From the NCBI RefSeq assembly GCF_003028415.1, contig NZ_PYSV01000014.1:55984-119983 (forward strand): 64,000 nucleotides of DNA, in the 5' to 3' direction. Both the position numbers and the translations under genes were made by a program. The stretch comes from Deinococcus arcticus (lineage in GTDB: Bacteria; Deinococcota; Deinococci; Deinococcales; Deinococcaceae). Each line of letters begins with the position of its first letter. Position 1 is the first letter of the stretch. The notes under the pieces were generated by a model that ran no database searches, was not told where the DNA came from, and was given only the letters and a program-made list of their open reading frames with translations. Positions 28,081-38,461 of the stretch are shown here, one piece after another.

Positions 28081-29601
28081 GTGACTGCCGCTCCCCTTCC
28101 AGCAGATGAATACCGCCGCCTGCTCGATCTGGCGCGCTACCAGATTCTGGACACCGGCCAGGACGAGACCTTTGACCGCATTACCCGGCTGGCCGCGCGG
28201 GTGCTGAACGTGCCGGTGGCGGTGCTGAATCTGGTGGACCAGCACCGGCAATGGGGCAAATCCGCCTACGGTCTGGGCGACACCACCGCGCCCCGGCACG
28301 ATTCTTTCTGCGCCTGGACCATTCTGGATGACCGCCCGCTGGTGGTGGAAAACGCCCCCCAGGACGCCCGGTTCCGCCAGAACCCGATGGTGACTGGCGC
28401 CCCGCACATTCACATGTACGCGGGGGCGCCTTTGATCTCGCCGGCCGGGCACCGCATTGGGACCCTGTGCGTGACCGATGACAAGCCGCATCCCCTGAGC
28501 CCCGGGGACCTGCAGGCCCTGCAGGACCTCGCGGCCATTGCCATGAATGAACTGGAACTGCGCCGCCAGCAGCTTGAGGCGCAGCACGACGCCCAGGCGC
28601 AGCGCCAGCAGGTGGCCGAACTGCGCCGCACCCTGGAACAGGCCCGCATTCTGGAAGGTGTGAGCAGCCTGATGGACCTGGACCTGGAGCCCGAAGCGGC
28701 CACCCTGGCGGCAGCCTCGCTGATCAGTGAGGCCATCGGCGCCGACTACGCCGGCCTGCTGACCTGGCACGGCGACAGCTTCACGGTGCAGGCCGCGCAC
28801 CACCAGCCTGGCCTCCCGGCCCAGGTGCTGGCGCTGGCCGAGCAGTTGCCCCACCTGCCGGGCGGCGTGACCCGCACGCTGCGGGGCCTGGACCGCCCGC
28901 TGTACCTGGCCAACTACGCCGCTCACCCCCAGGCGCTGCCGGCACTGGTGGAAGCGGGGGTGGCCCAGGCCGCCTGGGTGCCGCTGGGCGAGGGCGAGGC
29001 TGGCCCCACCCTGCTGCTGGCCCTGCGGGTGCAGGGGCACGCGGTCACCGACTGGCGCGCCGGGGACCGCACGCTGCTGGAGGCCGCCGGACGCACCATT
29101 CGCCACGCCCTGCAGCGCCACGCGGCCCTGCAGCAGGTGCATGAGCAGGCCCGCCAGGACGCCCTGACGGGACTGTTCAACCGCCGGGCTTTTGACGAGG
29201 ACCTGGACACGCGTGAGGCGGCTGGCGAGCCCTTTGCCCTGGCCCTGGTGGATGTGGACGGCCTGAAGGGTGTGAACGACACCGAGGGCCACGCACAGGG
29301 GGACCGCCTGCTGCAGGTGTTCGGCGCCGCGCTGGCCGCGCAGGTGGGCGAGGGGGGCGCGGCCTACCGCGTGGGCGGCGACGAGTTTGCCCTGCTGGTG
29401 CCCGACCAGTCCCAGGAAGAGTTGCTGGAGCGCATTGACGTGGCCATGGGCGCCGCGCAGCAGATCACGGTGCAGCGCACGGGCGCCAGCACCGGCGTGG
29501 TGCGCTGGAACGACGCCCCCAGCCGGTCCACCCGCCTGACCCTGGCCGATGAACGCATGTACGCCGCCAAACGCCGCCGCCACGCCACCCAGCAGCACTG
29601 A
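28081..29601 (+). CDS. GAF-GAF-GGDEF diguanylate cyclase
   Basis: This 506-residue protein has a GAF domain with the DEYRRLLDLARYQILDTGQDE lead typical of stress-type GAF sensors (about 5-165), a second divergent GAF (about 200-345), and a GGDEF domain (about 350-505). The catalytic loop is R-V-GGDEF at 432-436. The RxxD inhibitory site is absent, so product feedback through it is not expected, unlike the cyclase at 8800. It is cytoplasmic. The start at GTG 28081 rather than the upstream TTG is favoured by the -10 spacing. Confidence 0.88.
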   Translation: MTAAPLPADEYRRLLDLARYQILDTGQDETFDRITRLAARVLNVPVAVLNLVDQHRQWGKSAYGLGDTTAPRHDSFCAWTILDDRPLVVENAPQDARFRQNPMVTGAPHIHMYAGAPLISPAGHRIGTLCVTDDKPHPLSPGDLQALQDLAAIAMNELELRRQQLEAQHDAQAQRQQVAELRRTLEQARILEGVSSLMDLDLEPEAATLAAASLISEAIGADYAGLLTWHGDSFTVQAAHHQPGLPAQVLALAEQLPHLPGGVTRTLRGLDRPLYLANYAAHPQALPALVEAGVAQAAWVPLGEGEAGPTLLLALRVQGHAVTDWRAGDRTLLEAAGRTIRHALQRHAALQQVHEQARQDALTGLFNRRAFDEDLDTREAAGEPFALALVDVDGLKGVNDTEGHAQGDRLLQVFGAALAAQVGEGGAAYRVGGDEFALLVPDQSQEELLERIDVAMGAAQQITVQRTGASTGVVRWNDAPSRSTRLTLADERMYAAKRRRHATQQH

Positions 29602-29714
29602 TGGGCCCTTCAACAGGAGCGTTTGCATAGGGTTTAATCCGAGGGATGCGGGCAACAGCGGCCCGGGCTCTGGGGTGACCTGGGGTCCCACTGCATCCAG
29701 CCGGTGGGGCGCGC

Positions 29715-32700
29715 TTAAGGCCAGTCCCCCTGCGGCTGGGCGGGCGAATCTTCCCCCTGAAGGGTGAAATGCACCGAGGTCCCGCGCCCGGGTTCGCTGT
29801 CCAGCCACACGGCGCCGCCGTGCCGCTCGGCGACCTTGCGCACGATGGCCAGACCCAGGCCGGTGCCCTCGTAGCGGTCGCGCAGATGCAGGCGCTGAAA
29901 CATTTCAAACACCTTGCCCTGGTACTCCGGCTCAATGCCGATGCCGTTGTCGGCCACCGTGAACTGCCACGCCCGGCCAGCCGGCTGCGCGCTCACGCGC
30001 ACCTCGGGGCGCACGCCCTCGCGGCGGAATTTCAGGGCGTTGCCCACAAGGTTCTGCAGGAGCCGGGTCAGTTCTTCCGGGGCGCCCGACACCACGGGCA
30101 GCGGGCCCACCTGCACCTGCGCGCCCGCCGCCTGGGTGGCCGCGTGCAGCCGCGCCAGGGCCTCGCGCGCCACCTCGTTCATGTCCACGCGCCCAAACGG
30201 CTCGTGCACGGCGTTCAGGCGCGAGAACACCAGCAGGTCATCGATCAGCACCTTCATGCGCTGGGCGCCGCGCGTCACGATGTCCAGATACCGGCGGCCC
30301 TGGTCATCCAGCCGCTCGCCGTAGCGGCGGTTGAGCAGCTCCGAAAAGGAGGCGATGCTGCGCAGCGGTTCTTGCAGGTCGTGAGAGGCCACGAAGGCAA
30401 ACCGCTCCAGCTCGGTGTTGCTGCGCGCCAGTTCCCGGTTGGCCTGCTGCAGTTCGGCCGTGCGCTCGGCCACCCGCTCTTCCAGGGCGGCGTTCAGCGC
30501 GCGCACCTCGGCCTCCGCGCGCTTGCGTTCGCGGATGTCGCGCGTCACGGTGGCCAGCGCCACCGGCTCGCCGGACCCCGGGTCGGTCACCACGAACTGG
30601 TTGGCACTCACGTCAATGGCCTCGCCGCTGCGAAAGTGCCGGAACCGGAAATCGCCCGTCCAGCGGCCCTGCGCGCGGGTGGCGGGCAGGATCACCTCCT
30701 GCACGAACGGCAGGTCGGCGCTCAGGAAGAGGTCGGTCACGCGCAGGCCGGGCACCTCAGCCTCGCCCAGACCCACCAGGGCGCGCCCCGCCGGGTTGAT
30801 GTACTGCAGTTGCCCGTCCAGGGTGGCCATGCCCACGAAGTCGCCGCTTTCCTCAATCACCCGCGCCAGTTGGCGGGCCTGCTCCTCGGCCTGCTTGCGC
30901 GCGGTGATGTCGTTGAGCACCGCCACGGCGTATTCGAACTCGCCGGCCGGGCTGCGCACGGCTGAAACGGTGGTGCTCGCCCACACCACCTCCCCGGTTT
31001 TGCGCAGGTAGCGCTTTTCAATGGTAAAGGCCTCGTGTTCCCCCGCCACCAGGCGCCAGTACGGGTGGGCGCCGCCCTGGTAACGGTCATCCGGGTGGGT
31101 CACGTCCTGAAAGCTCAGGCTGAGCAGTTCGGCGCGGTTGTAGCCCAGCAGCGTTTCAGCCGCGCGGTTGACATCCAGCCAGCGGCCCTGCCGGTCGGTG
31201 CGGCCCACCCCCACGGCGGCGTGCTCCACCAGGGCGCGGTAGCGGGCTTCCCGGTCACGCAGCTCCTGCTCGGCTTCCAGCTGATCGGTGATGTCGGTGT
31301 GCACGCCCACCCATTCCCGGATGGTGCCGTCGGCATTGGTGACCGGCTCGGCCTTGACGTGAAAGTGCCGGTACCGGCCGCCAGCCACCCGCACGCGCTG
31401 GTGCACCTCGTAGATGGCCTGCTGCTCCACGGCGCGGTGCCACGCCGCCAGGGTGCGCTCGTAGTCCTCGGGGTGCAGGGCCTCGGCCCAGCCGTAGCCT
31501 TCATAGACCTCGCGGGGCTGGCCGGTGAGTCTGGCCCAGCCGGGCTGCTCGCCCAGCATGTGGCCGCTGGCGCTGTTGGTCCACACGGTCTGGCGGGTGG
31601 CGTCTACCAGCGAGCGGTAGCGCTGCGCGCTGAACTGCGCGGCCTCGTACAGCTCGGCATTGTCCAGGGCCAGGGCGGCGCGCTGCGCCAGTTCGCGCAC
31701 CAGGTCCAGGTCATCGGGGCCGTAGGTGCGCGCCGGATGAGAGGACGCCACGCCCAGCACCCCCACCCGGCGCCCCCGCACGTTCATGGGCACCTGAATC
31801 AGGGAGTGCAGCCCCAGGTCGGCCACGGCCTCGCGCTGCGCCTGGGTGGGCAGGTTGTCCAGCAGCGCGGGTGGAATCACGCTCAGCAGCACGTCCTGGC
31901 CGGTGGCCATGACCCAGGCGCCGCTGCCCGGGGTGGTGGGATCGGAGGGAAAGCGGGCCAGCAGCTCCCGCAGCCGCTCCACCTTCGCCGGGTCCTGGTG
32001 GGCCACGGCGGCCAGGTGCAGGCCCCCGGCTCCGTCCGGCTGGTACACGGCGCACCAGTCGGCCACATGAGCAATGACCTGTGAGGTAATGCGCTGCAGC
32101 GTCTCTTGCACGTCCAGCGAGGACGCCAGCACCCGGCTGACTTCCGAGAGCACGGTGGCGCGTTCGCGGGCCCGCTGCTGGGCGTCGTGCAGCCGCCCGC
32201 GCTCCAGCGCCTCGGCGCACAGGTCGGCCAGCAGGCCCATGAAGGCCTGCCGCTCCGGGGTCATGGCCGTCTCGTCCCGGAACGACAGCGTGACCGCCGA
32301 GAGCACCTCCTGGCGCGCCATCAGGGGCAGGGCGGCGATGGCCCAGGTGTGCGGCTGCAACAGGGGCAGCAGGGCCGGAAACTGCGCGTGGACCTCCGGG
32401 AGCGAGGCAAAGATGGCCCGGCGCTCCTGGATGGCCTGGACCACCGGATACGCCGGGTCCATGGGAAAGCGCTGCCAGGTGTCCTGCAGCGGCTGGTCGT
32501 AGCCGGCAGCGCGCACCATGTAGAGCGTCTGATCGTCCACCACGTTGATCAACGTGCCGCCGTAGGCCCCGGTCACACGCAGGGCCTCGTCCAGAATCAC
32601 GCGTTTGACATCGGCGCGACTGACCGCCCGGAACAGGGCGCGGGCCACGGTCAGCAGTTGCTGGGCCTGCGCGCCCGTCAGGGGAAAGGCGCCTGGGGCA

Positions 32701-32723
32701 GCGTCCTCGGCGGGGGGGAGCAC
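29715..32723 (-). CDS. GAF/PAS hybrid sensor histidine kinase
   Basis: This 1002-residue soluble kinase has GAF (about 20-170), GAF (about 185-340), three PAS domains (about 355-720; [56 protein letters not shown]), a coiled coil, HisKA with phospho-acceptor H781 ([12 protein letters not shown]), and HATPase ([31 protein letters not shown]). The HDLQEP H-box is of the phytochrome-like kinase type. No receiver domain or regulator is adjacent. GTG 32723 lies 6 bases after TACACT. Confidence 0.9.
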   Translation of the reverse strand: MLPPAEDAAPGAFPLTGAQAQQLLTVARALFRAVSRADVKRVILDEALRVTGAYGGTLINVVDDQTLYMVRAAGYDQPLQDTWQRFPMDPAYPVVQAIQERRAIFASLPEVHAQFPALLPLLQPHTWAIAALPLMARQEVLSAVTLSFRDETAMTPERQAFMGLLADLCAEALERGRLHDAQQRARERATVLSEVSRVLASSLDVQETLQRITSQVIAHVADWCAVYQPDGAGGLHLAAVAHQDPAKVERLRELLARFPSDPTTPGSGAWVMATGQDVLLSVIPPALLDNLPTQAQREAVADLGLHSLIQVPMNVRGRRVGVLGVASSHPARTYGPDDLDLVRELAQRAALALDNAELYEAAQFSAQRYRSLVDATRQTVWTNSASGHMLGEQPGWARLTGQPREVYEGYGWAEALHPEDYERTLAAWHRAVEQQAIYEVHQRVRVAGGRYRHFHVKAEPVTNADGTIREWVGVHTDITDQLEAEQELRDREARYRALVEHAAVGVGRTDRQGRWLDVNRAAETLLGYNRAELLSLSFQDVTHPDDRYQGGAHPYWRLVAGEHEAFTIEKRYLRKTGEVVWASTTVSAVRSPAGEFEYAVAVLNDITARKQAEEQARQLARVIEESGDFVGMATLDGQLQYINPAGRALVGLGEAEVPGLRVTDLFLSADLPFVQEVILPATRAQGRWTGDFRFRHFRSGEAIDVSANQFVVTDPGSGEPVALATVTRDIRERKRAEAEVRALNAALEERVAERTAELQQANRELARSNTELERFAFVASHDLQEPLRSIASFSELLNRRYGERLDDQGRRYLDIVTRGAQRMKVLIDDLLVFSRLNAVHEPFGRVDMNEVAREALARLHAATQAAGAQVQVGPLPVVSGAPEELTRLLQNLVGNALKFRREGVRPEVRVSAQPAGRAWQFTVADNGIGIEPEYQGKVFEMFQRLHLRDRYEGTGLGLAIVRKVAERHGGAVWLDSEPGRGTSVHFTLQGEDSPAQPQGDWP

Positions 32724-32729
32724 CCCAGG

Positions 32730-32735
32730 AGTGTA
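32730..32735 (-). promoter_or_regulatory. Candidate -10 (TACACT) for the sensor kinase
   Basis: TACACT followed by CCTGGG and GTG on the minus strand fits the leaderless pattern and fixes the start at 32723. Confidence 0.5.
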
Positions 32736-32802
32736 GCGCCCCCAGCGCCCTGCGGCAGGACAGCTCAGCGGCGCGGCCACGATGGGCCAGGCCCGGCCGT
32801 GG

Positions 32803-32808
32803 TACCTT
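32803..32808 (+). promoter_or_regulatory. Candidate -10 (TACCTT)
   Basis: TACCTT lies 8 bases before GTG 32817, the start of a short upstream ORF coupled to the next gene. Confidence 0.4.
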
Positions 32809-32816
32809 CCGGCTCT

Positions 32817-32891
32817 GTGAGGTCAGGTAACAGGCAGGACGTCAGGGCCAGCGCGCCCGGGGCCGTGGGCCGCCCGGAGGCGGCGCGGTGA
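32817..32891 (+). CDS. Short upstream ORF coupled to an acyl-CoA dehydrogenase gene
   Basis: GTG 32817 opens a 24-codon ORF (VRSGNRQDVRASAPGAVGRP...). Its TGA overlaps GTG 32888 as GTGA. The GGAGG ribosome site of the dehydrogenase (32876-32880) lies inside it. Confidence 0.4.
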   Translation: MRSGNRQDVRASAPGAVGRPEAAR

Positions 32892-34054
32892 CCGCGCGTG
32901 CGCCGCTGAACCAGGACGCGGTGCTGGGCCTGACCGCCGAGGTGGCCCGGGGCCCGGTGCAGGCCCGCGCCCGGCAGACCGACGAGGAGGCGCGCTGGCC
33001 CGGGGAAAACCTGCGGGCCCTGCAGGCAGCGGGGCTGGGCGGGCTGGTGGTGCCAGCCGCGCTGGGCGGCCTGGGGCACGGCCTGCACACCCTCACCCGG
33101 GTGTGCGAGTTGCTGGGGCAGCACTGCGCGTCCAGCGCGATCACCTTCGGCATGCACCATGTGGGCGCGGCCGTGATGGCGGCCAAGGCCACGCCCGCGC
33201 AGCAGGCGCGCTATCTGGGCCCCATCTGCGCGGGCGAGCACCTGACCACCCTGGCCCTGAGTGAGCCGGGCACAGGCGCGCATTTCTATTACCCGCAGCT
33301 GGACCTGCGGGCGCGGGCAGGCGGCGGCTTTGAAGCCAACGGCACCAAGACCTTCGTGACCAACGGCGCCCACGCCGATTCCTATGTGGTCTCGGCCCGC
33401 TCTCAGGACGCTGATCTGGGGGATTTTTCCTGCTTTGTCCTGCCAGAAGGCACCCCGGGCATGACCTGGGGCGAGCCCTGGGCTGGCCTGGGCATGCGCG
33501 GCAATTCGGCGCGGCGCCTGGAGCTGCGCGGGGTGCAGGTGCCGGCCAGCGATCTGCTGGGCGCGGTGGGCGATCAGATCTGGTACGTGTTCAATGTGGT
33601 GGCGCCCTATTTCCTGATGGCCATGACCGGCACCTACCTGGGCGTGGCCGACGCCGCGCTGCGCGAGGCTATCTCGCACCTGAAAGCGCGCACCTACAGC
33701 CACAGTGGCCGCACCGCCGCCCAGGAAAACGTGCTGCAGTACCGGGTGGGCGGGCTGTGGAGCGAACTGGAACGCACGCGGCAGCTGGCCTACGCCGCCG
33801 CCCAGGCCGGCGACGCGGGCGACCCGGCGGCGCTGCCCGCGCTGCTGTCGTGCAAGGCTGCTGTGGCCGATACGGCCGTGCTGGTGGTCAACGAGGCCAT
33901 GAGCCTGATGGGCGGCGTGACCTACCGCGATGGCAGCGCGCTGGACCGGCACCTGCGCGACGTGCGCGCCGCGCCGGTCATGTCGCCCACCACCGATCTG
34001 CTGCGGCTGTGGACCGGGCGCGCCCTGCTGGACCAGCCGCTGCTGGGGGAATAA
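32888..34054 (+). CDS. Acyl-CoA dehydrogenase family protein
   Basis: This 388-residue FAD-dependent protein shows the family layout: an N-terminal helical domain (GLGGLVVPAALGGLGHGLHT), TLALSEPGTGAHFYYPQ in the middle domain, KTFVTNGAHADSYVVSA and a C-terminal helical bundle (NEAMSLMGGVTYRDGSALDRHLRDVRAAPVMSPTTDLL). The usual active-site Glu position of short-chain enzymes is not obvious. The C-terminal RDVRAAPVM...T pattern resembles flavin monooxygenase-like or DszC-like members. It abuts a histidine kinase gene without spacing. Confidence 0.8.
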   Translation: MTARAPLNQDAVLGLTAEVARGPVQARARQTDEEARWPGENLRALQAAGLGGLVVPAALGGLGHGLHTLTRVCELLGQHCASSAITFGMHHVGAAVMAAKATPAQQARYLGPICAGEHLTTLALSEPGTGAHFYYPQLDLRARAGGGFEANGTKTFVTNGAHADSYVVSARSQDADLGDFSCFVLPEGTPGMTWGEPWAGLGMRGNSARRLELRGVQVPASDLLGAVGDQIWYVFNVVAPYFLMAMTGTYLGVADAALREAISHLKARTYSHSGRTAAQENVLQYRVGGLWSELERTRQLAYAAAQAGDAGDPAALPALLSCKAAVADTAVLVVNEAMSLMGGVTYRDGSALDRHLRDVRAAPVMSPTTDLLRLWTGRALLDQPLLGE

Positions 34055-35608
34055 ATGGGCCTGATTCTGGGGTACGGCCTGCCAGAGCCCCTGCCCCCGG
34101 GCGTGAGCGGCGTGCCCAGCGCCGACGAGCTGCTGGCCCGGGTGCAGGGCGGGGGCGAGCCGGTGGACGCCGTCCTGCTGGGCACGGGCACGCCACAGGC
34201 GCTGCGAGTGATTCAGCGCCTGCACGCCGCCGACCGCCTGCTGGCCGTGCGGCTCCTGGGCCCGCCCGCGCCCGCACAGGCGCTGCTGCAGGCCGCGCGC
34301 TTTACTCCGCAGATTGGTCCCCACCTGGCCTGGGTGAACGAGCCGCCTGAGGAGCTGGGGCCCGCGCTGCAGGCTGCAGCTGCCCAGACCCGCACCCGCC
34401 GCGAGCACGCCCGGCAGGTGGCGCGCACGAACGCGCAGCTCTCCCCTGCAGCGGTGCCGGCGCCCGCACCCTTTCTGGAACACCTGCTGGACCAGGCCCC
34501 GCTGGGGGTGGTCACGCTGAACCTGCAGGGGCAGGCGGTGGACTGGAACCCAGCCGCTGCCCGCCTGCTGCCCGAGCTGCGTGCGGGCCTGAACCTGCGC
34601 GCGGCGCTGCCGGCGTTCCCGCCCGGGCCGGTGCCGGGGGCCGTGCGGCTGGAGCGCCCGCTGGGCGGCGAGCGGCAGGTGCTGCGCGTGCACCTGAGCG
34701 CCATGCAGCGGCCCGCGCACGGTCCGGGCCTGCTGGCGCTGCTGGAAGACATCACCGCCTTTGTGCGCGCCGAGGAAGAACGCGACCGCGCCGGGGCCGA
34801 GCTGCGCGCCCTGAACCAGACCCTGGAAGCGCGGGTGGCCGAGCGCACGCAGGCCCTGGAGGCCCAGACGCAAGCCCTGGAAGCGCAGACGCGGGCGCTG
34901 GAAGCACAGACGCTGGCCCTGCAGCGCTCCAACAGCGAACTGGAACGCTTTGCCTATGTCACCAGCCACGACCTGCAAGAACCGCTGCGCACCATCACCA
35001 GTTTCACGGCGCTGCTGGTCAGCCGCGCGGGGCCGGGGCTGGACCCCAGGACGGCGCAGTACCTCCGCTTTATTCAGGAGGGCAGCGCGCGCATGAAAGC
35101 GCAGATTGACGATCTGCTGCACTACGCCCGCCTGAACGCCGGGCCCCGGCCCCTGCGCCCGGTGCCGCTGGCCGAGCCGCTGCAAGAAGCCCTGGACCGC
35201 CTGCAGGCCCTGGCCGAGGAGGCGCAGGCGCAGTTTGAGGTGGAGCCGCTGCCCACCGTGCTGGGCGACGCGCCGCAGCTGGCGCAGCTGCTGCAGAACC
35301 TCGTGGGCAACGCGCTGAAGTTCCGCCGCGAGGGGGCAGCGGCCCGGGTGCAGGTCTGGGCGCAGCCGGGCCCGGCCCCGGGGCTGTGGCGCATTCAGGT
35401 GCGCGACAACGGCATCGGCATTGAGCCGCAGTATTTTGGGCGCATCTTCGAGATGTTTCAGCGTCTGCACCGCCGCGAAAGCTATAGCGGCACCGGGCTG
35501 GGTCTGGCCATCTGCCGCAAGATCGTGCAGGCGCATGGGGGCGAGATCGGGGTGGAAAGCGAACCCGGCGGGGGCAGCACCTTCTGGTTTACCCTGCCCG
35601 CCGCGTGA
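34055..35608 (+). CDS. PAS sensor histidine kinase
   Basis: This 517-residue soluble kinase has an N-terminal alpha/beta segment (about 1-115) resembling a degenerate receiver, a PAS-like domain (about 145-240), a coiled coil with a near-perfect heptad repeat (TQALEAQ repeated; about 265-290), HisKA with H305 ([12 protein letters not shown]) and HATPase ([30 protein letters not shown]). Its ATG directly follows the stop of the acyl-CoA dehydrogenase gene and it precedes bphO by 52 bases, so it may be part of the light-sensing transcription unit. Confidence 0.88.
   Translation: MGLILGYGLPEPLPPGVSGVPSADELLARVQGGGEPVDAVLLGTGTPQALRVIQRLHAADRLLAVRLLGPPAPAQALLQAARFTPQIGPHLAWVNEPPEELGPALQAAAAQTRTRREHARQVARTNAQLSPAAVPAPAPFLEHLLDQAPLGVVTLNLQGQAVDWNPAAARLLPELRAGLNLRAALPAFPPGPVPGAVRLERPLGGERQVLRVHLSAMQRPAHGPGLLALLEDITAFVRAEEERDRAGAELRALNQTLEARVAERTQALEAQTQALEAQTRALEAQTLALQRSNSELERFAYVTSHDLQEPLRTITSFTALLVSRAGPGLDPRTAQYLRFIQEGSARMKAQIDDLLHYARLNAGPRPLRPVPLAEPLQEALDRLQALAEEAQAQFEVEPLPTVLGDAPQLAQLLQNLVGNALKFRREGAAARVQVWAQPGPAPGLWRIQVRDNGIGIEPQYFGRIFEMFQRLHRRESYSGTGLGLAICRKIVQAHGGEIGVESEPGGGSTFWFTLPAA
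34847..34924 (+). repeat. 21-bp in-frame tandem repeat (about 3.7 copies)
   Basis: Units start ACGCAGGCCCTGGAGGCCCAG and recur with few changes at 34868 and 34889, then partially at 34910. Each unit encodes TQALEAQ-type heptads of the coiled coil between sensor and kinase domains. Confidence 0.85.
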
Positions 35609-35660
35609 AGGCGGCGCAGGGCGTGAACCCCGGGTGCCCGTGCTAGGGTCAGAGGCGTCC

Positions 35661-36215
35661 ATGATCATGACGCAGCTCCAGGAGGCCACGGCCGCCCAGC
35701 ACCGCGCGGTCGAGGCCCTGATGCCCGTGCTGCGCCCCGACCTGACCCGGGCCCTGTATACCCAGCTGCTGACACAGGTGGCCTGGGCTGTGGCGCCGCT
35801 GGAAGCCCAGGTGCAGGCACTGAGCTTCCCCGGGGCCTTCGCGGCCCACGAGCGCCAGAAAATGCCCCTCTTACGGCGCGATCTGGCCGCGCTGGGCCAG
35901 GCGGTGGCGGCCCCCACCCCACTGCCGGGCCCCGCACTGGACCTGCCCGGCGCCCTGGGGGTCCTGTACGTGCTGGAGGGCGCCACGCTGGGCGGTCAGA
36001 TCATCTCGCGCCACCTGCAGGGCACGCTGGGCCTGAGCCCGCAGGCGGGCGGCGCGTACTTTCACGGCTATGGCCCGGCCACGGGGGCCATGTGGCGCCA
36101 GTACCGGCAGGCCATGACCGCCCACGTGACCCCTGAACAGGCGCCCGCCGTGATTGCCGGCGCCCAGGCGGCCTTTGCGCGCTTTGAGCAGGCGCTGGGC
36201 CCGGTGGCCGCGTGA
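35661..36215 (+). CDS. bphO: Heme oxygenase for biliverdin synthesis
   Basis: This 184-residue protein matches bacterial heme oxygenases: EATAAQHRAVEALMPVL holds the proximal histidine (AxxxxHxxxE), and GVLYVLEGATLGGQIISRHL is the distal helix with the flexible GG pair. It opens heme to biliverdin IXalpha, the bacteriophytochrome chromophore. The next gene is bphP, starting at GTGA that overlaps this stop codon, so the two are translationally coupled. ATG 35661 is used; ATG 35667 is possible. Confidence 0.92.
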   Translation: MIMTQLQEATAAQHRAVEALMPVLRPDLTRALYTQLLTQVAWAVAPLEAQVQALSFPGAFAAHERQKMPLLRRDLAALGQAVAAPTPLPGPALDLPGALGVLYVLEGATLGGQIISRHLQGTLGLSPQAGGAYFHGYGPATGAMWRQYRQAMTAHVTPEQAPAVIAGAQAAFARFEQALGPVAA

Positions 36216-38461
36216 GCGCCGAACCCCCCGCGGCCGATCTGCTGCTGCCCACCTACCTGGGCGGGCCCGCCATCACGGCGCAGAACTGCGAGCGCGAACC
36301 CATTCAGGTGCCCGGGGCCGTGCAGCCCCACGGCGCGCTGCTCACGGCCGACGCGGACAGTGGGCAGATTCTGCAGGTCAGCGCGAACACCGGCGCGCTG
36401 CTGGGCACCTCCCCGGCCGAGCTGCGCGGGCAGGGCCTGGACACGCTGCTGGGCCAGGAGGCCCTGGCGCCCCTGCTGGCCGCGCTGCCAGCCGGCGTGC
36501 CCGACGCCCTGCAGTACCGCGCGCTGCTGCGCTGGCCCGGAGGCACCTGGGCCCTGACCGCCCACCGGGTGGGGGCGCTGCTGGTGCTGGAACTGGAAGC
36601 CGACGAGGCCCAGGACGCCAGCGGGCCCCAGGTGCTGCGCAACGCCGCCTTTGCCCTGGAGGGGGCCAACACCCTGGCAGAGCTGGCCCAGGTGGCCGCC
36701 GAACGGGTGCGGGAACTGACCGGCTTTGACCGCGTGATGATCTACCGCTTTGCCCCGGACGCCAGCGGTGAGGTGATGGCCGAGGCGCGCCACGCGGACC
36801 TGAAGCCCTTTCTGGGCCACCGCTTTCCGGAATCCGATATTCCGGCACAGGCCCGCGCGCTGTACGTGCGCCACCTGCTGCGCCTGACTGCCGACACTGA
36901 GGCCCTCCCCGCTCCACTGGAGCCGCGGCTCAACCCGCAGACGGGCGCCCCTCCCCCTCTGGGCGGCGCGGTGCTGCGCGCCACCTCGCCCATGCACCTG
37001 CAGTACCTGCGCAACATGGGCGTGCGCTCCAGCCTCTCGGTCTCGCTGGTGCAGGAGGGGCGGCTGTGGGGCCTGATCGCCTGCCACCACAGCGCGCCCC
37101 ACGTGGTGCCGCCCGCCACCCGCACGGCGCTGGAGTACCTGGGCCGGCTGCTGAACCTGCAGCTGGGCCTCAAGGCGCGCGCCGACACCGACGCCTTTCG
37201 CCAGACCCTGCAGGCCCGGCGCACCCGCATTCTGGCGGCGGCGGCGCATTCGGTGACCCCACTGGAGACCCTGAGCCAGCCGGCGCTCGACCTGCCGGGC
37301 CTGATGCGGGCCGAGCGCGCCGTGGTGTTTTTTGAAGACCAGTGGCGCGTGTGCGGGCCGCCGCTGCCGGGCGCTCAGGTGGGGGCCCTGCTGACGTGGC
37401 TGCGCACCCAGCCGGGGCCGGTGCAGCACACCGAGGCGCTGGGCGAAGCGTGGCCCGGCACCCCGCTGGGCGACGCCGCCTGTGGCCTGCTGGCCATCAC
37501 CGTGGGGGCCGGCTGGCAGGAGGGCGTGGTGTGGCTGCGCCCGGCCCTGACCACGCAGGTGGCCTGGGGGGGCGCGCCGCCAGAAGCGGCCAAGGGCGAA
37601 CTGGGCCCCCGGCAGTCTTTTGACACCTACCTGCAGACCGTGCGCGGGCGCGCCGCGCCGTGGCACCCCGGCGAACTGGAAGAGGCGGGCGAACTGCAAC
37701 TGGCCCTGACGGCGCACCTGGGCGAGCGCCTGGGGGTGGTGCGCGCCCTGAACGCCGAACTGGAACGCGCCAACGCCGAGTGGCGGCAGTACGCCTTTGT
37801 GATTGCCCATGACCTGCAGGAACCGGTGCGGCTGATCACCCAGTTTGCCGACCTGTTCGAGCTGAAATACCGCCCGCAGATGGACGAGGGCGGCGAGCGG
37901 ACGCTGCGCTTTCTGCGCCAGGAAACCGCCCGCCTGCGCAGCCTGACCGCCGATCTGTACACCTACACGGCCCTGCTCTCGGCGCCGCCCACCCCGCCCC
38001 GAGCGGCCGATCTGGGGGCCCTGGGCGCGCAGGTGCTGGCCGAACTGACCCCGGAGGTGACGGCGACCGGGGCCCAGATAGAGCTGGGGGCGCTGCCCAC
38101 CGTGCAGGGCGACCCGGAAGAGCTGCGCACCGTGCTGCGCCATCTGCTGCGCAACGCCCTGACCTTCGGGGGTCAGCCGCCCCGGGTGCAGGTGTTCGCC
38201 GCGCGCCAGGGCCCGGGCTGGGCCGTGTCGGTGCAGGACCAGGGGCCGGGCATTGCCCCGGAATATCATGACAAGGTGTTTGGTCTGTTTCAGCGCCTGG
38301 AGCGCCGGGAGCATTCGCCCGGCAACGGCATCGGGCTGGCGCTGTGCCGCCGCATTGCCGAGCGCCACGGCGGCCGCCTGACCCTGCAGTCGGCGCCCGG
38401 CCAGGGCTGCACCCTGACCCTGCTGCTGCCCGACCCCCCGGAGGCGGCCCATGGAGCGTGA
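36212..38461 (+). CDS. bphP: Bacteriophytochrome histidine kinase
   Basis: This 749-residue protein has an N-terminal PAS with biliverdin-attachment Cys26 (AQNCEREPIQVPGAVQPHGA), GAF (about 145-315; ESDIPAQAR, SPMHLQYLRNMGV, CHHSAPH), PHY (about 325-510; the RQSFDTYLQTVRGRAAPW tongue contains the PRxSF-type motif), HisKA with H533 (IAHDLQEPVRLI) and HATPase (DQGPGIAPEYHDK, GNGIGLALC). It senses red/far-red light. The H-box and the downstream regulator define a two-component pair. GTG 36212 is chosen from the GTGA overlap with bphO. Confidence 0.95.
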   Translation: MSAEPPAADLLLPTYLGGPAITAQNCEREPIQVPGAVQPHGALLTADADSGQILQVSANTGALLGTSPAELRGQGLDTLLGQEALAPLLAALPAGVPDALQYRALLRWPGGTWALTAHRVGALLVLELEADEAQDASGPQVLRNAAFALEGANTLAELAQVAAERVRELTGFDRVMIYRFAPDASGEVMAEARHADLKPFLGHRFPESDIPAQARALYVRHLLRLTADTEALPAPLEPRLNPQTGAPPPLGGAVLRATSPMHLQYLRNMGVRSSLSVSLVQEGRLWGLIACHHSAPHVVPPATRTALEYLGRLLNLQLGLKARADTDAFRQTLQARRTRILAAAAHSVTPLETLSQPALDLPGLMRAERAVVFFEDQWRVCGPPLPGAQVGALLTWLRTQPGPVQHTEALGEAWPGTPLGDAACGLLAITVGAGWQEGVVWLRPALTTQVAWGGAPPEAAKGELGPRQSFDTYLQTVRGRAAPWHPGELEEAGELQLALTAHLGERLGVVRALNAELERANAEWRQYAFVIAHDLQEPVRLITQFADLFELKYRPQMDEGGERTLRFLRQETARLRSLTADLYTYTALLSAPPTPPRAADLGALGAQVLAELTPEVTATGAQIELGALPTVQGDPEELRTVLRHLLRNALTFGGQPPRVQVFAARQGPGWAVSVQDQGPGIAPEYHDKVFGLFQRLERREHSPGNGIGLALCRRIAERHGGRLTLQSAPGQGCTLTLLLPDPPEAAHGA

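Noticed and set aside
32765..35986. 1073-codon minus-strand frame
   Set aside because: Antisense to an acyl-CoA dehydrogenase, a histidine kinase and bphO, all with clear motifs; its own text is Gly/Gln/Ala-rich shadow.
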